DNA of 40,839 bases. Origin: Hyphomicrobiales bacterium. GTDB lineage: Bacteria > Pseudomonadota > Alphaproteobacteria > Rhizobiales > Beijerinckiaceae. Under the pieces are notes generated by a model. That model was not told the origin of the DNA. It did no database searches and saw only the letters and a list, made by a program, of their open reading frames with translations. The position numbers were made by a program, and so were the translations under genes. Positions 1-8,707 of the stretch are shown here, in pieces. The stretch is from positions 1 to 40,839 of the forward strand of contig UCLR01000049.1 of assembly GCA_900473415.1 (NCBI GenBank). Reading direction: 5' to 3'. The stretch's first letter is position 1. Each line of letters begins with the position of its first letter.

Positions 1-226
1 AATGCGGGCGTAGATGCACGGCCACCCCTTGGGCCGTCGCTAGGGTCGGCCAAGGGCCCACAGCCGCAGTTGCGCCAGAAGCGGACTCTGGCGCTTTGCC
101 GGAAAGCGGGCCCCTTGAGCTCGCCCAGCGGCGAAGAGCCAGAGTTGGGGCGTTGTTCAGGAGATGCTCGATACCGCCGGGCGGCTCATCCAATCGGCAC
201 CGGAGCACGTCCCTCGGCGTGCCCGC
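1..226. other. Non-coding flank with a degenerate GCGGAC-type repeat
   Basis: No convincing gene is seen here; the open frames are short and have no recognisable protein. Around 75-120 the sequence has AGAAGCGGACTCTGG and GGAAAGCGGGCCCC. These resemble the GCGGAC-core repeat fragments near 9818, 13519 and 20500, so this is probably a worn copy of the same family. The ATP-binding-protein gene ends at 227 on the minus strand, so this is its downstream flank. I see no strong terminator hairpin with a T-tract. Confidence 0.4.
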
Positions 227-1318
227 TCACCTTGCCTCTCCGGACATCGAGAAGATCTTCAGCGCCTGCTGGTGGCAGTTCAGCCATAGGCCTTCGCCCG
301 GCTTGGCATCCTGCCCGCCGCGCTGCTCGATGGTGACAAGGTCTCCGTTAGCGAGCTTGCAATGCACGTATCGCGTACTGCCGAGATATTCGGCGAACTC
401 GACCTGAGCTGGCAGCGAATTGTCCTGCCTGCCCGTGATCGACCAATGCTCGGGCCGGATTCCGAGCTTGATCACTTCTTGAGGCGTGGCGGGCATGGGG
501 CGGTTGAGCTCGATCTCCGTTCCCGCGATGCTGACCCGGTTCGCCGTCAGGCAGGTTCCGTCGATGATGTTCATGCGCGGCGAGCCGATGAAGCCGGCGA
601 CGAAGAGGTTGGCGGGGTTCTCGTAGACCTCCCGGGGCGAGCCGACCTGCTCGATCCTGCCGTCGCGCAGCACCACGATGCGGTCGGCCAGCGTCATCGC
701 CTCGGTCTGATCGTGGGTGACATAGATCATCGTATTGCCGAGCTCGCGATGGAGCCGCGCGATCTCGACGCGCATGCTGACGCGCAGCTCGGCATCGAGA
801 TTGCTCAGTGGCTCGTCGAACAGGAAGACCAGCGGCTTGCGTACGATTGCGCGCCCGATCGCGACGCGCTGCCTCTGACCGCCCGAGAGCTGGCCGGGCC
901 GGCGGTCCAGCAATGGTCCGATCTTGAGGATCTCGGCCGCCGCCTCGACCTGCCGCCGGATCTCCGCCGCCGGCGTCCGGGCGATCTCCAGGCCGAAAGC
1001 GAGGTTCTCGCGCACGCTCATATGCGGGTAGAGCGCATAGGATTGGAAGACCATCGCGATGCCGCGCTTGGCCGGGTCGAGATCGGTGACGTCCCGGCCG
1101 GCGATCAGGATGTCGCCGTCCGTTACCTCCTCCAGCCCGGCAATCATGCGCAGTAGGGTCGACTTGCCGCAGCCGGACGGGCCGACGAAGACGACGAACT
1201 CGCCGCCTTCGACCTTGAGGTCGAGGTCATGGATGACGTCGACCGAACCGAAGCTCTTGCGCACGCCCTTGAGCTCGATGGTGGCCTTTTCCTGTGCCGG
1301 GTTGTGCTGCGCGCTCAT
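227..1318 (-). CDS. Sugar ABC transporter ATP-binding protein (MalK/UgpC/MsmK type)
   Basis: This is the ATPase subunit that would power the importer encoded upstream in the same operon. The 363-residue protein has Walker A GPSGCGKS (about residues 46-53), the signature LSGGQ (144-148), Walker B ending in FDEP (about 163-170) and the switch His in YVTHDQ. A C-terminal extension of about 125 residues matches the OB-fold (TOBE) regulatory region of CUT1 sugar ATPases, and the length is normal for that group. The start ATG overlaps the stop of the GH127 gene (ATGA), which implies translational coupling. It is the last gene of the lacI-led minus-strand operon. MalK-type ATPases are sometimes shared between importers, so it could serve other systems too. 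Confidence 0.95.
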   Translation of the reverse strand: MSAQHNPAQEKATIELKGVRKSFGSVDVIHDLDLKVEGGEFVVFVGPSGCGKSTLLRMIAGLEEVTDGDILIAGRDVTDLDPAKRGIAMVFQSYALYPHMSVRENLAFGLEIARTPAAEIRRQVEAAAEILKIGPLLDRRPGQLSGGQRQRVAIGRAIVRKPLVFLFDEPLSNLDAELRVSMRVEIARLHRELGNTMIYVTHDQTEAMTLADRIVVLRDGRIEQVGSPREVYENPANLFVAGFIGSPRMNIIDGTCLTANRVSIAGTEIELNRPMPATPQEVIKLGIRPEHWSITGRQDNSLPAQVEFAEYLGSTRYVHCKLANGDLVTIEQRGGQDAKPGEGLWLNCHQQALKIFSMSGEAR

Positions 1319-3255
1319 CGGCCGCCCCTGATCCAGACCAGCATCTCGCCGGGTTCGCGATTATCCCAGAGGTGATAGGGTACGAGGCGCGCCGTCGTCG
1401 CGGCATATTCCGGCGGATGGGCATCGTAGAGCCGGCCCTCCCGATGCGGCCACTGCTCTCGCCGCACCGGGAGATCGATCGCCATCGCCCCGCCGAGATC
1501 CGGCATCGGAACCGTCCTGGCGCCGGAGAGATCCGCCGGCGCGATCAGGGCGTTGAGGTCGGCGGCATTGTCGACCTCTTCGGCGCAATAGATCAGCGGC
1601 CCGCGCGCGATCGCGACACGGCCGAGATCGGCCTTCACCGCCGGGTGGGCATGGAGCGCGCGCACAGGCATCGGCAGGTCGAGCGCGAGGCTGTCGCCAT
1701 CCTTCCATTCGCGGGCGAGATGCACGTAGCCGTCGCCGTTCTCCACCATCGGCAGCGCCTCGCCGTTCAGCGTGATGGCCGCCTGGCCGCACCAGCCCGG
1801 CATTCGCAGCGACAGGGTGAAGCGCGCCGGCCGATCCAGCCCGATGGTGATCGCGACCCGCCCGTCAACCGGATAGTTCGTTTCCTGCGTCAGCGTTACG
1901 GCCGTCGCGCCGACGCTGAGCCGGGCCGTGCTGGCGCCGTAGAGATGCACGGCGATGCCGTTCGCCGAGACGCCGTACATATAGCTGCCGATCGCCGTCA
2001 CGGTGCGGGCGATGTTCGGCGGGCAGCACGGGCAGCGATGCCAGGTCCAGCGGTGATGGCCGCCGCGGCTCTCCAGCGGATTGTCGTAGAAGAAGCGCGA
2101 GCCGTCGATCGAGAGGCCGGAGAGGGCGCCGTTGTAGAGGGCCTGCTCCATGATGTCGGCATAGCGCCGGTCCGGCCCGCGCCCGAGCATGCGGCTCGCC
2201 CACATCATCAGTGCCACCGCCGCGCAGGTCTCGGCATAGGCGCTCTCATTGGGCAGGTCGTAATAGTCGGTGAAGCCCTCATTGCTGGCCGCCGGCCCGA
2301 TGCCGCCGGTGACATACATCTGCTTGGAGGTCAGATCCGCCCAGAGCCCGCTCAGCGCGTCCGTCAGGCTGTCGTCGCCGAACTCGGTCGCGACATCGGC
2401 CATGCCGGAATAGAGGTACATCGCCCGCACTGCATGGCCGACGACCTTGTCCTGCTCGCGCACGGGCAAATGCGACTGGTTGTAGAGATAGGTCTTGTGG
2501 CGCCACTGCGCCGGATCGACGCCACGCTCGGCAGCCTCGATGTCGAAATAATGCGGCTGCTGCCCGCGCTGCTCGACGAAGTAGCGCGCGAGGTCGAGAT
2601 AGCGCTGTTCGCCGGTGGCGCGGCCGAGCCGGATCAGAGCCAGTTCGATCTCCTCATGGCCGCAATAGCCCGGCTTCTGGCCGGGCTTGGGGCCGAAGGT
2701 TGCGTCGATATGGTCGGCATAGCGGCACATCACGTCGAGCAGCTTGCGCTTGCCGGTGGCGTGGAAATAGGCCACCGCCGCTTCCATTAGATGCCCGGCG
2801 CAATAGAGCTCGTGGCAGTCGCGCAGATTGGTCCAGCGCTGGCCCGGCTGCATCCGGACGAACCAGGAATTCATGTAGCCGTCCGGCTGCTGGAGCCCCG
2901 CGAACATCTCGATGATCGCGTCCATCTTCGCTTCGAGATCGGCATTGGGCTTGCGATAGAGTGCATAGGCCGCGGTCTCTATTACCTTGGCGACGTCCGA
3001 ATCCCAGAACATCTGGACATTCACTGTGTCGGGGGTGCCGTCCGCACGCATGTGCCAGGGCATATTCACCGGCGGCACCGGCCGGGCCGGGTCGATCTGG
3101 TCGAACATGCCGGCCGCGACGCAGCGCTCGTAGAGGATCATCGCCGTCCTGTCGGCGACGGCGTCGATACGCTCGCCCCAGAAGCCGCGCATCTCGACAT
3201 CGGGCACGGCGGGGGGCCGGAAGCCGCTGGCCCTGGGCTGATCATGGGAAGTCAT
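1315..3255 (-). CDS. Glycoside hydrolase family 127, probable beta-L-arabinofuranosidase
   Basis: The product probably releases L-arabinose from beta-L-arabinofuranosyl oligosaccharides in the cytoplasm. The protein is about 646 residues from the ATG at 3255 and has no signal peptide. It belongs to the GH127 (formerly DUF1680) family. The zinc/catalytic motifs known from Bifidobacterium HypBA1 are visible: YAETCA (Glu342, Cys344) and CPCCPPN (Cys410, Cys411), equivalent to Glu338, Cys340, Cys417 and Cys418 there. The frame stays open far upstream over the permease gene, but that part is a shadow. A GTG at 3294 overlapping the permease stop is an alternative start. The gene sits between the permease and ATPase genes of a sugar importer, so its substrate is probably the imported glycan. 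GH127 members can act on related sugars, so the exact substrate is inferred. Confidence 0.9.
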   Translation of the reverse strand: MTSHDQPRASGFRPPAVPDVEMRGFWGERIDAVADRTAMILYERCVAAGMFDQIDPARPVPPVNMPWHMRADGTPDTVNVQMFWDSDVAKVIETAAYALYRKPNADLEAKMDAIIEMFAGLQQPDGYMNSWFVRMQPGQRWTNLRDCHELYCAGHLMEAAVAYFHATGKRKLLDVMCRYADHIDATFGPKPGQKPGYCGHEEIELALIRLGRATGEQRYLDLARYFVEQRGQQPHYFDIEAAERGVDPAQWRHKTYLYNQSHLPVREQDKVVGHAVRAMYLYSGMADVATEFGDDSLTDALSGLWADLTSKQMYVTGGIGPAASNEGFTDYYDLPNESAYAETCAAVALMMWASRMLGRGPDRRYADIMEQALYNGALSGLSIDGSRFFYDNPLESRGGHHRWTWHRCPCCPPNIARTVTAIGSYMYGVSANGIAVHLYGASTARLSVGATAVTLTQETNYPVDGRVAITIGLDRPARFTLSLRMPGWCGQAAITLNGEALPMVENGDGYVHLAREWKDGDSLALDLPMPVRALHAHPAVKADLGRVAIARGPLIYCAEEVDNAADLNALIAPADLSGARTVPMPDLGGAMAIDLPVRREQWPHREGRLYDAHPPEYAATTARLVPYHLWDNREPGEMLVWIRGGR

Positions 3256-3290
3256 GGCGTCACCGCTTCTGTTGATGTCGTCGGAGAGGT

Positions 3291-4157
3291 TCACTTGACG
3301 GCGCCCGCGGTGAGCCCGCGGATGTAGTAGCGCTGCAGCAGCAGGAAGAGGGCGAGGCACGGCGCCATCATCAGCATCACGCCGGACTGCACCGCGCCCC
3401 AGTCGATGGTGCCGAACTGGCCGGAGCGGACCGCGGCCATCATCACCGGCAGGGTGTATTTCTTCTGGTCGGTCAGCAGGATCAGCGCCGCCAGGAACTC
3501 GTTCCACGAGGCCAGGAAGGCGAAGATCGCGACCGTCGCGACCCCTGGCAGAACCAGCGGCAGCATCACCCGGCGCAGCATCAGGAAGACCGAGGCGCCG
3601 TCGACACGCGCCGCGTCCTCGATGTCCTTCGGCACGGCGTCGAAGGCGTTGCGCATCATGAAGATCGAGAAGGGCAGATGCAGCGTCACATAGATCAAAA
3701 CGATGCCGGGCAGCGTGTTCTGCAAGCCGAGCTTGGTCAGGATCAGGAAGAGCGGCGTCAGGATCGACTGGAACGGGATCATCACCGTCGAGATGATCAG
3801 CACAAACATCACGTTCTTCAGCGGGAACTTGAAGCGCGAGAAGCCGTAGCCCGCCAGCAGGCTGATGATCACGGTGACGACCACGGTCGCGGCCGCGACG
3901 GTCAGGCTGTTGCCGGCATAGGTCCAGATGCCGACGCCGTATTTCGCCAGGTTCTCGTAGCTCTGGATGCTGAAGCCCTCGACCGGCCAGGGTGGCAATG
4001 GCGGCCGCGCGGCCTCGGCCGAGGGCTTGAACGAGACCAGCGCGCTCCACGCGATCGGCGCGACGAACAGCAGTGAGACGAAGAGGCCGATCGCGTGGTA
4101 GCGCGTAGCGGCGAACAGCCTACGGCGGGCCGTGGCGGCCTTGCGTTCGGACATCAC
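3291..4157 (-). CDS. Carbohydrate ABC transporter permease (MalG family)
   Basis: This is the second inner-membrane permease of the CUT1 importer. The 288-residue protein has about six hydrophobic segments, beginning with one near residues 20-40. The cytoplasmic EAA loop reads EDAARVDGAS...LPLVLPG and is the docking site for the ATPase. Size and loop position are typical of MalG-like subunits. Its start overlaps the end of the MalF-like gene by four bases (ATGA type), which indicates coupled translation. The GH127 gene follows 35 bases after its stop. Confidence 0.95.
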   Translation of the reverse strand: MMSERKAATARRRLFAATRYHAIGLFVSLLFVAPIAWSALVSFKPSAEAARPPLPPWPVEGFSIQSYENLAKYGVGIWTYAGNSLTVAAATVVVTVIISLLAGYGFSRFKFPLKNVMFVLIISTVMIPFQSILTPLFLILTKLGLQNTLPGIVLIYVTLHLPFSIFMMRNAFDAVPKDIEDAARVDGASVFLMLRRVMLPLVLPGVATVAIFAFLASWNEFLAALILLTDQKKYTLPVMMAAVRSGQFGTIDWGAVQSGVMLMMAPCLALFLLLQRYYIRGLTAGAVK

Positions 4158-5077
4158 GCGCCCTCCGGCGTGCGCAACAGGCGCAGTTGCACGACACTGA
4201 TCGTCACCAGGATCGCCAGCAGCACCATCGACATCGCCGCACCATAGCCGAGGCGGAAGGAGACGAAGGACTGACTGAAGATCCAGTAGACGGCGGTGAC
4301 AGTGCTGTTCTGCGGTCCGCCATCGGCGATGATGTAGAACTGGTCGAAGGCCAGCACCGAGCCGGCTACCGAGAGGATCAGTGCCAGGGCGATGGTTCGC
4401 CTCATCAGGGGAAGGGTAATGCGCCGGAAGCGCTGCCAGGACGAGGCGCCGTCGATCCGAGCCGCTTCCTGCACCTCCGTGGAGATGCCCTGCAGGCCGG
4501 TGAGCAGGATGATCATGTTGAAGCCGGCCGTCTTCCAGACGACCATGACGATGATCGACCAGAACGTGGTGTCGAACGACGCGAGCAGGTTGACCGGCTT
4601 CTCCGTCAGCCCAAGCCGGTAGGCCAGCGGCGAGAACAGGCCGACATCGACATTCATCAGCCAGGCCCAGAGCAGGCTGGCCGAGCCGAAGCCGACGACC
4701 ACGGGCAGGAAGATCGCCGTGCGATAGACCTTGATCATCGGCCGCGCCTTCTCGGCGAAAAGCGCCAGCGGGAAGGCAACCGCGAAGATCACGATGGTGA
4801 CGATCACCGTGTAGTAGCCGGTGAAGCGCATCGCATTCCAGAAGCGCTGGTCGTTCATCAGGTTGAGGTAGTTGGTGAGGCCGATGAAGCGCGGCCGGCC
4901 GAGCAGCGGCCAGTTGTGCAGCGACATCCAGAACGCCATTCCGAGCGGGACGAGGAAGAACACGATCACCAGCAGCACCGCCGGCGCCACGAACAGCAGC
5001 CCGGCCAGCTGCTGGCGGCGCAGGCGCGTCCCGCGTCGCCCACTGGATCTTTGCTTGGCGGGATTTGACTGGGTCAT
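4154..5077 (-). CDS. Carbohydrate ABC transporter permease (MalF family)
   Basis: This is the first permease of the importer. The 307-residue protein has a basic, Arg-rich N-terminus and about six membrane segments, the first near residues 27-52. The EAA loop reads QEAARIDGASSWQRFRRI and is followed by LPLM, the usual position for ATPase contact. The length is typical of short MalF/UgpA-type subunits without the large periplasmic P2 loop of E. coli MalF. It is preceded by about 200 non-coding bases that hold a long palindromic repeat, and then by the binding-protein gene. The permease may therefore be expressed at a lower level than the binding protein. Confidence 0.95.
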   Translation of the reverse strand: MTQSNPAKQRSSGRRGTRLRRQQLAGLLFVAPAVLLVIVFFLVPLGMAFWMSLHNWPLLGRPRFIGLTNYLNLMNDQRFWNAMRFTGYYTVIVTIVIFAVAFPLALFAEKARPMIKVYRTAIFLPVVVGFGSASLLWAWLMNVDVGLFSPLAYRLGLTEKPVNLLASFDTTFWSIIVMVVWKTAGFNMIILLTGLQGISTEVQEAARIDGASSWQRFRRITLPLMRRTIALALILSVAGSVLAFDQFYIIADGGPQNSTVTAVYWIFSQSFVSFRLGYGAAMSMVLLAILVTISVVQLRLLRTPEGA

Positions 5078-5123
5078 GTCACATAAGCCGGCGAGGTTTG
5101 GGGGCTGGTTGCAGTCACCGCGC

Positions 5124-5222
5124 AGTCATCTCGGACAAAGCGGAGCGGAAATCCGGGATCCATGCCTGAACCCGTTTCGCGTGCGTTCCGGCATGGATCC
5201 CGGGTCAAGACACGGGATGACG
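5124..5222. repeat. Palindromic intergenic repeat, copy 1 (GGATCCATGCC arms)
   Basis: Arms 5153-5171 and 5185-5203 pair over 19 bases with one mismatch around a 13-base loop; the core arm is CCGGGATCCATGCC. Outer short arms GTCAT (about 5125) and ATGAC (about 5218) extend the element. It lies between the binding-protein and permease genes of one operon. There it could form an RNA hairpin that stabilises the upstream message or partly stops transcription. Related elements lie at 24152-24260 and 26249-26355. Confidence 0.75.
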
Positions 5223-5281
5223 GCGTGTTTCCGAGTGAAATCAGCGTGGTCGGAACGACCGCGGTGAACGATCGGCGAGGA

Positions 5282-6526
5282 TCACTTCCCCGACTGGTCG
5301 ATGATCGACTGCATTGTCTTCTCGGCCTTGACGAGCGAGCCCTCGACATCCTTTCCGAAGAAGACCTCGTTGAGCATCTGCTTCCACGGGCCGGTGCTGC
5401 TGTTGATGATGTCGTTGTAGACCGGCGAGGACGGCGTCCGGCCGATCTTCATCGCCTCGGTCGCGGTCAGATAGCGCTGGTCGAGCGACTTCACCGCCTC
5501 CGCCGCAACATCCGCACGCGTCGGCAGGCTGCCGAGCTTGGCCAGCAGGGTCTGGCCTTCCAGCGAATAGACAAAGCTCAGGAACTCCTTCACCGCCGGC
5601 ATGTTCTTGCGTCCTGCGGTGACGACGAAATTGTCGCCGCCCGCGAAGGAGGCCTTGCCGCCGGTCTTGCCGGGCAGGAAGGTCACGCCGAACTCGACAT
5701 TCGGATAGTTCTTGACCAGGTTGCCGATCGCGAAGGCGCCGATCGGCGACATGCCGATGCGATCCGTGGCGAAGCCGCCGAAGAAGTTGGGGCCGGCATC
5801 GGTGCGCGCGCTCTCAGGCACATAGCCCTTGGCGACGAGGCCTCGATAGAGCGCCACCGCATCGCGCATCTGCGGCGTATTCAGCGTCGCCTTCCTGGCG
5901 CCGTCCGCGAGGATCTCGCCGCCCGAAGCCCAGACCAGCGGCATGAAGGTGAAGGCGTTGCAGCCGCCGCAGGCGCCGGAGAAGTAGAAGCCACGGATGT
6001 CGCCGCCGATGGCGTTGACCTTGCCGGCATATTCCTCGATCTCGGCCCAGTTGGTTGGGCCCTTCTCGGGGTCGAGCCCAGCCTGCTTGAACAGCTTCTT
6101 GTTCCAGAGCATCACGGAGGCATCGGCCGACATCGGCGTGCCGAAGATGCGGCCCTCATAGCTGCCAGCTCCAAGGTGAGCCTTCGAGAGTTGGTCGAAG
6201 AAGGGGAAGCCCTTGACCAGATCGGTCAGGTCCTCGAGTTGGCCCGAGGCGGCGAAGGCCGGCGTATAGACCAGATCCAGGGAGAGCAGGTCCGGCGCCG
6301 AGCCGCCGGCAGCCGAGATCGCGTATTTCTGCACCATCTCGGTGTTGGGCACGATCTGCAGCTCGATCTGCGTCTTGTGCGCCGCGTTGAACGCCTTCAC
6401 CAACGAGGGCATGAAGGCCTCGCTGCTGGAGCGCGACCACATCGTCAGTTTCTGCTGCGCCAGGGCTGCGCCGGCCGATGCCTGCACGGCAACGAGGGCG
6501 AGCAAGGCTGCCTTGAATCCCTTCAT
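5282..6526 (-). CDS. Sugar ABC transporter substrate-binding protein
   Basis: This is the periplasmic binding protein that captures the sugar for the importer. It is 414 residues long with a clear Sec signal peptide: Lys4, a hydrophobic stretch to about residue 20, then cleavage after ALAQ near residue 23. The mature part begins KLTMWSRSSS, typical of family 1 (CUT1) binding proteins, and continues with the usual two-lobe pattern. The start is supported by a strong ribosome site (GGAGGAAA) 8 bases upstream. It follows the regulator gene by 60 bases with no operator in between, so it is probably read from the promoter upstream of lacI. The ligand cannot be read from sequence; the neighbours suggest an arabinose-containing oligosaccharide. 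Confidence 0.95.
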   Translation of the reverse strand: MKGFKAALLALVAVQASAGAALAQQKLTMWSRSSSEAFMPSLVKAFNAAHKTQIELQIVPNTEMVQKYAISAAGGSAPDLLSLDLVYTPAFAASGQLEDLTDLVKGFPFFDQLSKAHLGAGSYEGRIFGTPMSADASVMLWNKKLFKQAGLDPEKGPTNWAEIEEYAGKVNAIGGDIRGFYFSGACGGCNAFTFMPLVWASGGEILADGARKATLNTPQMRDAVALYRGLVAKGYVPESARTDAGPNFFGGFATDRIGMSPIGAFAIGNLVKNYPNVEFGVTFLPGKTGGKASFAGGDNFVVTAGRKNMPAVKEFLSFVYSLEGQTLLAKLGSLPTRADVAAEAVKSLDQRYLTATEAMKIGRTPSSPVYNDIINSSTGPWKQMLNEVFFGKDVEGSLVKAEKTMQSIIDQSGK

Positions 6527-6586
6527 CTGCGTTTCCTCCGGTTGTGGCCTTGGTTTTTGTGGCCGTTCTTGTTGCGTATGATTTCG

Positions 6587-7594
6587 CTAAGACGAGCGTA
6601 CGATCAGGCTGCAGGGCAGCTTCCAGACTCCCGTTTCGACCGCTTCGCCATTGACCAGGCGCATCAGCGCCAGCCCGGCCTGTCGGCCGAGTTCCTTCAG
6701 GTTCATGTCGACCGTCGTCAGCGGCGGGCGCGTTTCCTTGGCGACGATCTCCCAATTGTCGAAGCCGACCACGGAGACGTCGCCGGGCACGCTCACCCCG
6801 CGCTCGCGCAGCGCGTCCACCACGCCCCGTGCGATCTGGTCATTGCCGCAGAAAATGCCGTCCGGCTTGTCGGCGCCGGACCACAGAGCCTCGACTGCCT
6901 GATGACCCCAGTGCTCGGACCAGGAGCCGAACAGGACCTTCGCCTCGGTCGCTGCCTCGGCCTCGGCGAGCGCCTGCGTGCAGGCGAGAGCCCGTTCATG
7001 CACGACATCGAATTCGCACGGGCCGGTGACATGGACGATGCGCCGCCGTCCTTGCGCCAGAAGATGGCGCACTGCCGCGCCCGCACCCTGGCGGTCATCC
7101 GGGACCAGCGTGACGCCATTGCTCGGGCCGGCGGTCAGCGCATAGACGACGGGCACGGACAGATGGGTGAGATCCACCGGCAGCGGCCTGTCGATGCGCT
7201 TGCCGGTCGCGATGATGCCGTCGACCTGTTTGTCGAGCATGGCATCGACATGGATTCTGGCGAGGTCGGGATTGTCCCCGATGGCGCACAGAAAAACCGA
7301 CACACCGTGGTCGATCAGCCCCTCCGAGATCCCGGCCATCAGCGGTAATGTGAAGCGGCCATAGGTATCGTTCGTCAGCAAGCCGACGCTGAAGCTGCGC
7401 TTGCGTGTCAGGCTTCGCGCGAGGGAGTTCGGCCGAAAGCCGAGTTCCCTCGCGACCCGCTTGATGCGGTCACGCGTCTCGAGCGAGACGCGCCCCGTGT
7501 CGTTGAGCGCCTTCGAGGCCGTGGCGGTGCTGACGCGCGCGGCCTGCGCCACGTCGTAGATCGTCACCCGCTCGCCCGACACCGCGCTTGACAC
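6587..7594 (-). CDS. LacI-family transcriptional regulator of the arabinoside locus
   Basis: This is the probable sugar-responsive repressor of the locus. The 335-residue protein has an N-terminal LacI helix-turn-helix (VTIYDVAQAARVSTATASKA, about residues 10-29) and a hinge helix near residues 55-65 (RPNSLARSL). A periplasmic-binding-protein-like ligand domain fills the rest. It is first in the minus-strand operon. Two LacI-type palindromes lie in the 169-base gap to the divergent dehydrogenase gene. The nearer one ends 12 bases before this start codon, so strong autoregulation is expected. The inducer is not evident; L-arabinose, an arabinoside or galactose are candidates. Confidence 0.95.
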   Translation of the reverse strand: MSSAVSGERVTIYDVAQAARVSTATASKALNDTGRVSLETRDRIKRVARELGFRPNSLARSLTRKRSFSVGLLTNDTYGRFTLPLMAGISEGLIDHGVSVFLCAIGDNPDLARIHVDAMLDKQVDGIIATGKRIDRPLPVDLTHLSVPVVYALTAGPSNGVTLVPDDRQGAGAAVRHLLAQGRRRIVHVTGPCEFDVVHERALACTQALAEAEAATEAKVLFGSWSEHWGHQAVEALWSGADKPDGIFCGNDQIARGVVDALRERGVSVPGDVSVVGFDNWEIVAKETRPPLTTVDMNLKELGRQAGLALMRLVNGEAVETGVWKLPCSLIVRSS

Positions 7595-7605
7595 GCCTTA
7601 CCTCG

Positions 7606-7629
7606 ATTTGAGAAACCGGTTTCTCAAAT
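7606..7629. promoter_or_regulatory. LacI-type operator 1 (perfect 24-base palindrome)
   Basis: The half-site ATTTGAGAAACC is followed directly by its exact reverse complement. The central CpG and the GAAACC/GGTTTC halves fit LacI/GalR-family operators. It lies 12 bases upstream of the lacI start, where bound repressor would block the leftward transcript. Confidence 0.85.
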
Positions 7630-7651
7630 GGATTATCAAAGATTCGCGCAA

Positions 7652-7669
7652 TGAGAAACCGCTTTCTCA
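7652..7669. promoter_or_regulatory. LacI-type operator 2
   Basis: TGAGAAACC is followed by GCTTTCTCA, an 18-base palindrome with one mismatch. It shares the same half-site as operator 1. The centres are 43 bases apart, about four helical turns, so both sites face the same side of DNA. It lies 94 bases before the start of the divergent dehydrogenase gene. Confidence 0.8.
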
Positions 7670-7763
7670 ACCTCGTCTGCAGATTTTCTGATTCCTGCGG
7701 GTGCCCCGGGCTCTTGCGCCTTGCGTCCGGCGCCGCAACTCGCTCCCGAAATGGACCGCGCGC

Positions 7764-8690
7764 ATGAAACCGATCCGTCTCGCCTTGGTCGGGCTCGGCA
7801 AGATCGCGCGGGACCAGCACTTGCCGGCGATCGCGGCCACGCCGGGGATCGCGCTCGTCGCAGTGGCAAGTCGCAATGCGCGTTTGGACGGCGTCGAATG
7901 CTTCGCGTCGGTCGAGGAATTGCTGGCCGGGGTCGCCGATGTCGACGCGGTTGCGCTGTGCACGCCGCCCACACCCCGCCGCGATCAGGCGCTGGCAGCA
8001 CTCGCTGCCGGAAAGCATCTGCTACTGGAGAAGCCGCCCGGCGCTGCCGTGAGTGAGCTCGCCCCCTTGAAGACACTGGCTGAGAACCGGGGCCGGACGC
8101 TCTTTGCCGCCTGGCATTCGCGCTTTGCTCCGGCTGTCGAGCCGGCACGCGCCTTTCTGGCGCGGCATCGAGCCCGGCGCGTTACCATCATCTGGAAGGA
8201 AGATGTGCGCGTCTGGCACCCGGGGCAGGACTGGATCTTCGAACCTGGCGGACTCGGCGTGTTCGACCCCGGCATCAACGCGCTATCGATCCTGACGACG
8301 ATCCTGCCGGAGCCGGTCTTTGTGGTCGGCGCGCAACTGGCTTTCCCGGCCAACCGGGAAGCCCCCATCGCGGCCGAACTCGAACTCGCGACCGGATCAG
8401 GGTTGCCGATCCATGCGGCGTTCGATTTTCGCCAGAGCGGCGAGCAGATCTGGTCGATCGCGATCGAGACCGATGCGGGGAGCCTCGTGCTGAGCGCGGG
8501 TGGAGCCCGGCTGAGCCATGATGGCCAGGCTCTCGTCGACGAGCCGGAGCGGGAATATCGCGGTGTCTATGGCCGCTTCGTCGAACTGATCCAGACCGAG
8601 AGCTGCGACGTCGACATCGTGCCGCTGGGGCTGGTGGCAGACGCATTCATGCTCGGCCGGCGATCCATCGTCGAAGATTTTGCGTGGTGA
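7764..8690 (+). CDS. L-arabinose / D-galactose 1-dehydrogenase (Gfo/Idh/MocA family)
   Basis: The enzyme probably oxidises L-arabinose (or D-galactose) to the 1,4-lactone with NAD(P)+, the first step of the non-phosphorylative pathway. The 308-residue protein has a Rossmann nucleotide site (LVGLGKIARDQHLPAI), the family motif EKPPG and the segment WKEDVR-WHPGQDWI-EPGGLGVFDPGINALS. From memory this closely follows Azospirillum brasilense L-arabinose 1-dehydrogenase, which is also about 309 residues. I chose the ATG at 7764 because homologues begin with this MKPIRLALVGLG-like N-terminus; the frame is open to 7701. It diverges from lacI across the two operators and is followed by an aldose epimerase. 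Later pathway steps (lactonase, dehydratases) are not in the window. Confidence 0.88.
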   Translation: MKPIRLALVGLGKIARDQHLPAIAATPGIALVAVASRNARLDGVECFASVEELLAGVADVDAVALCTPPTPRRDQALAALAAGKHLLLEKPPGAAVSELAPLKTLAENRGRTLFAAWHSRFAPAVEPARAFLARHRARRVTIIWKEDVRVWHPGQDWIFEPGGLGVFDPGINALSILTTILPEPVFVVGAQLAFPANREAPIAAELELATGSGLPIHAAFDFRQSGEQIWSIAIETDAGSLVLSAGGARLSHDGQALVDEPEREYRGVYGRFVELIQTESCDVDIVPLGLVADAFMLGRRSIVEDFAW

Positions 8691-8707
8691 GAATGAGGTC
8701 GTCCGAG

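Noticed and set aside
3256..4050. Upstream extension of the GH127 frame (to a 911-residue protein)
   Set aside because: The extra residues are Arg/Ala/Pro-rich and overlap the MalG permease gene in another frame; GH127 similarity begins after 3255.
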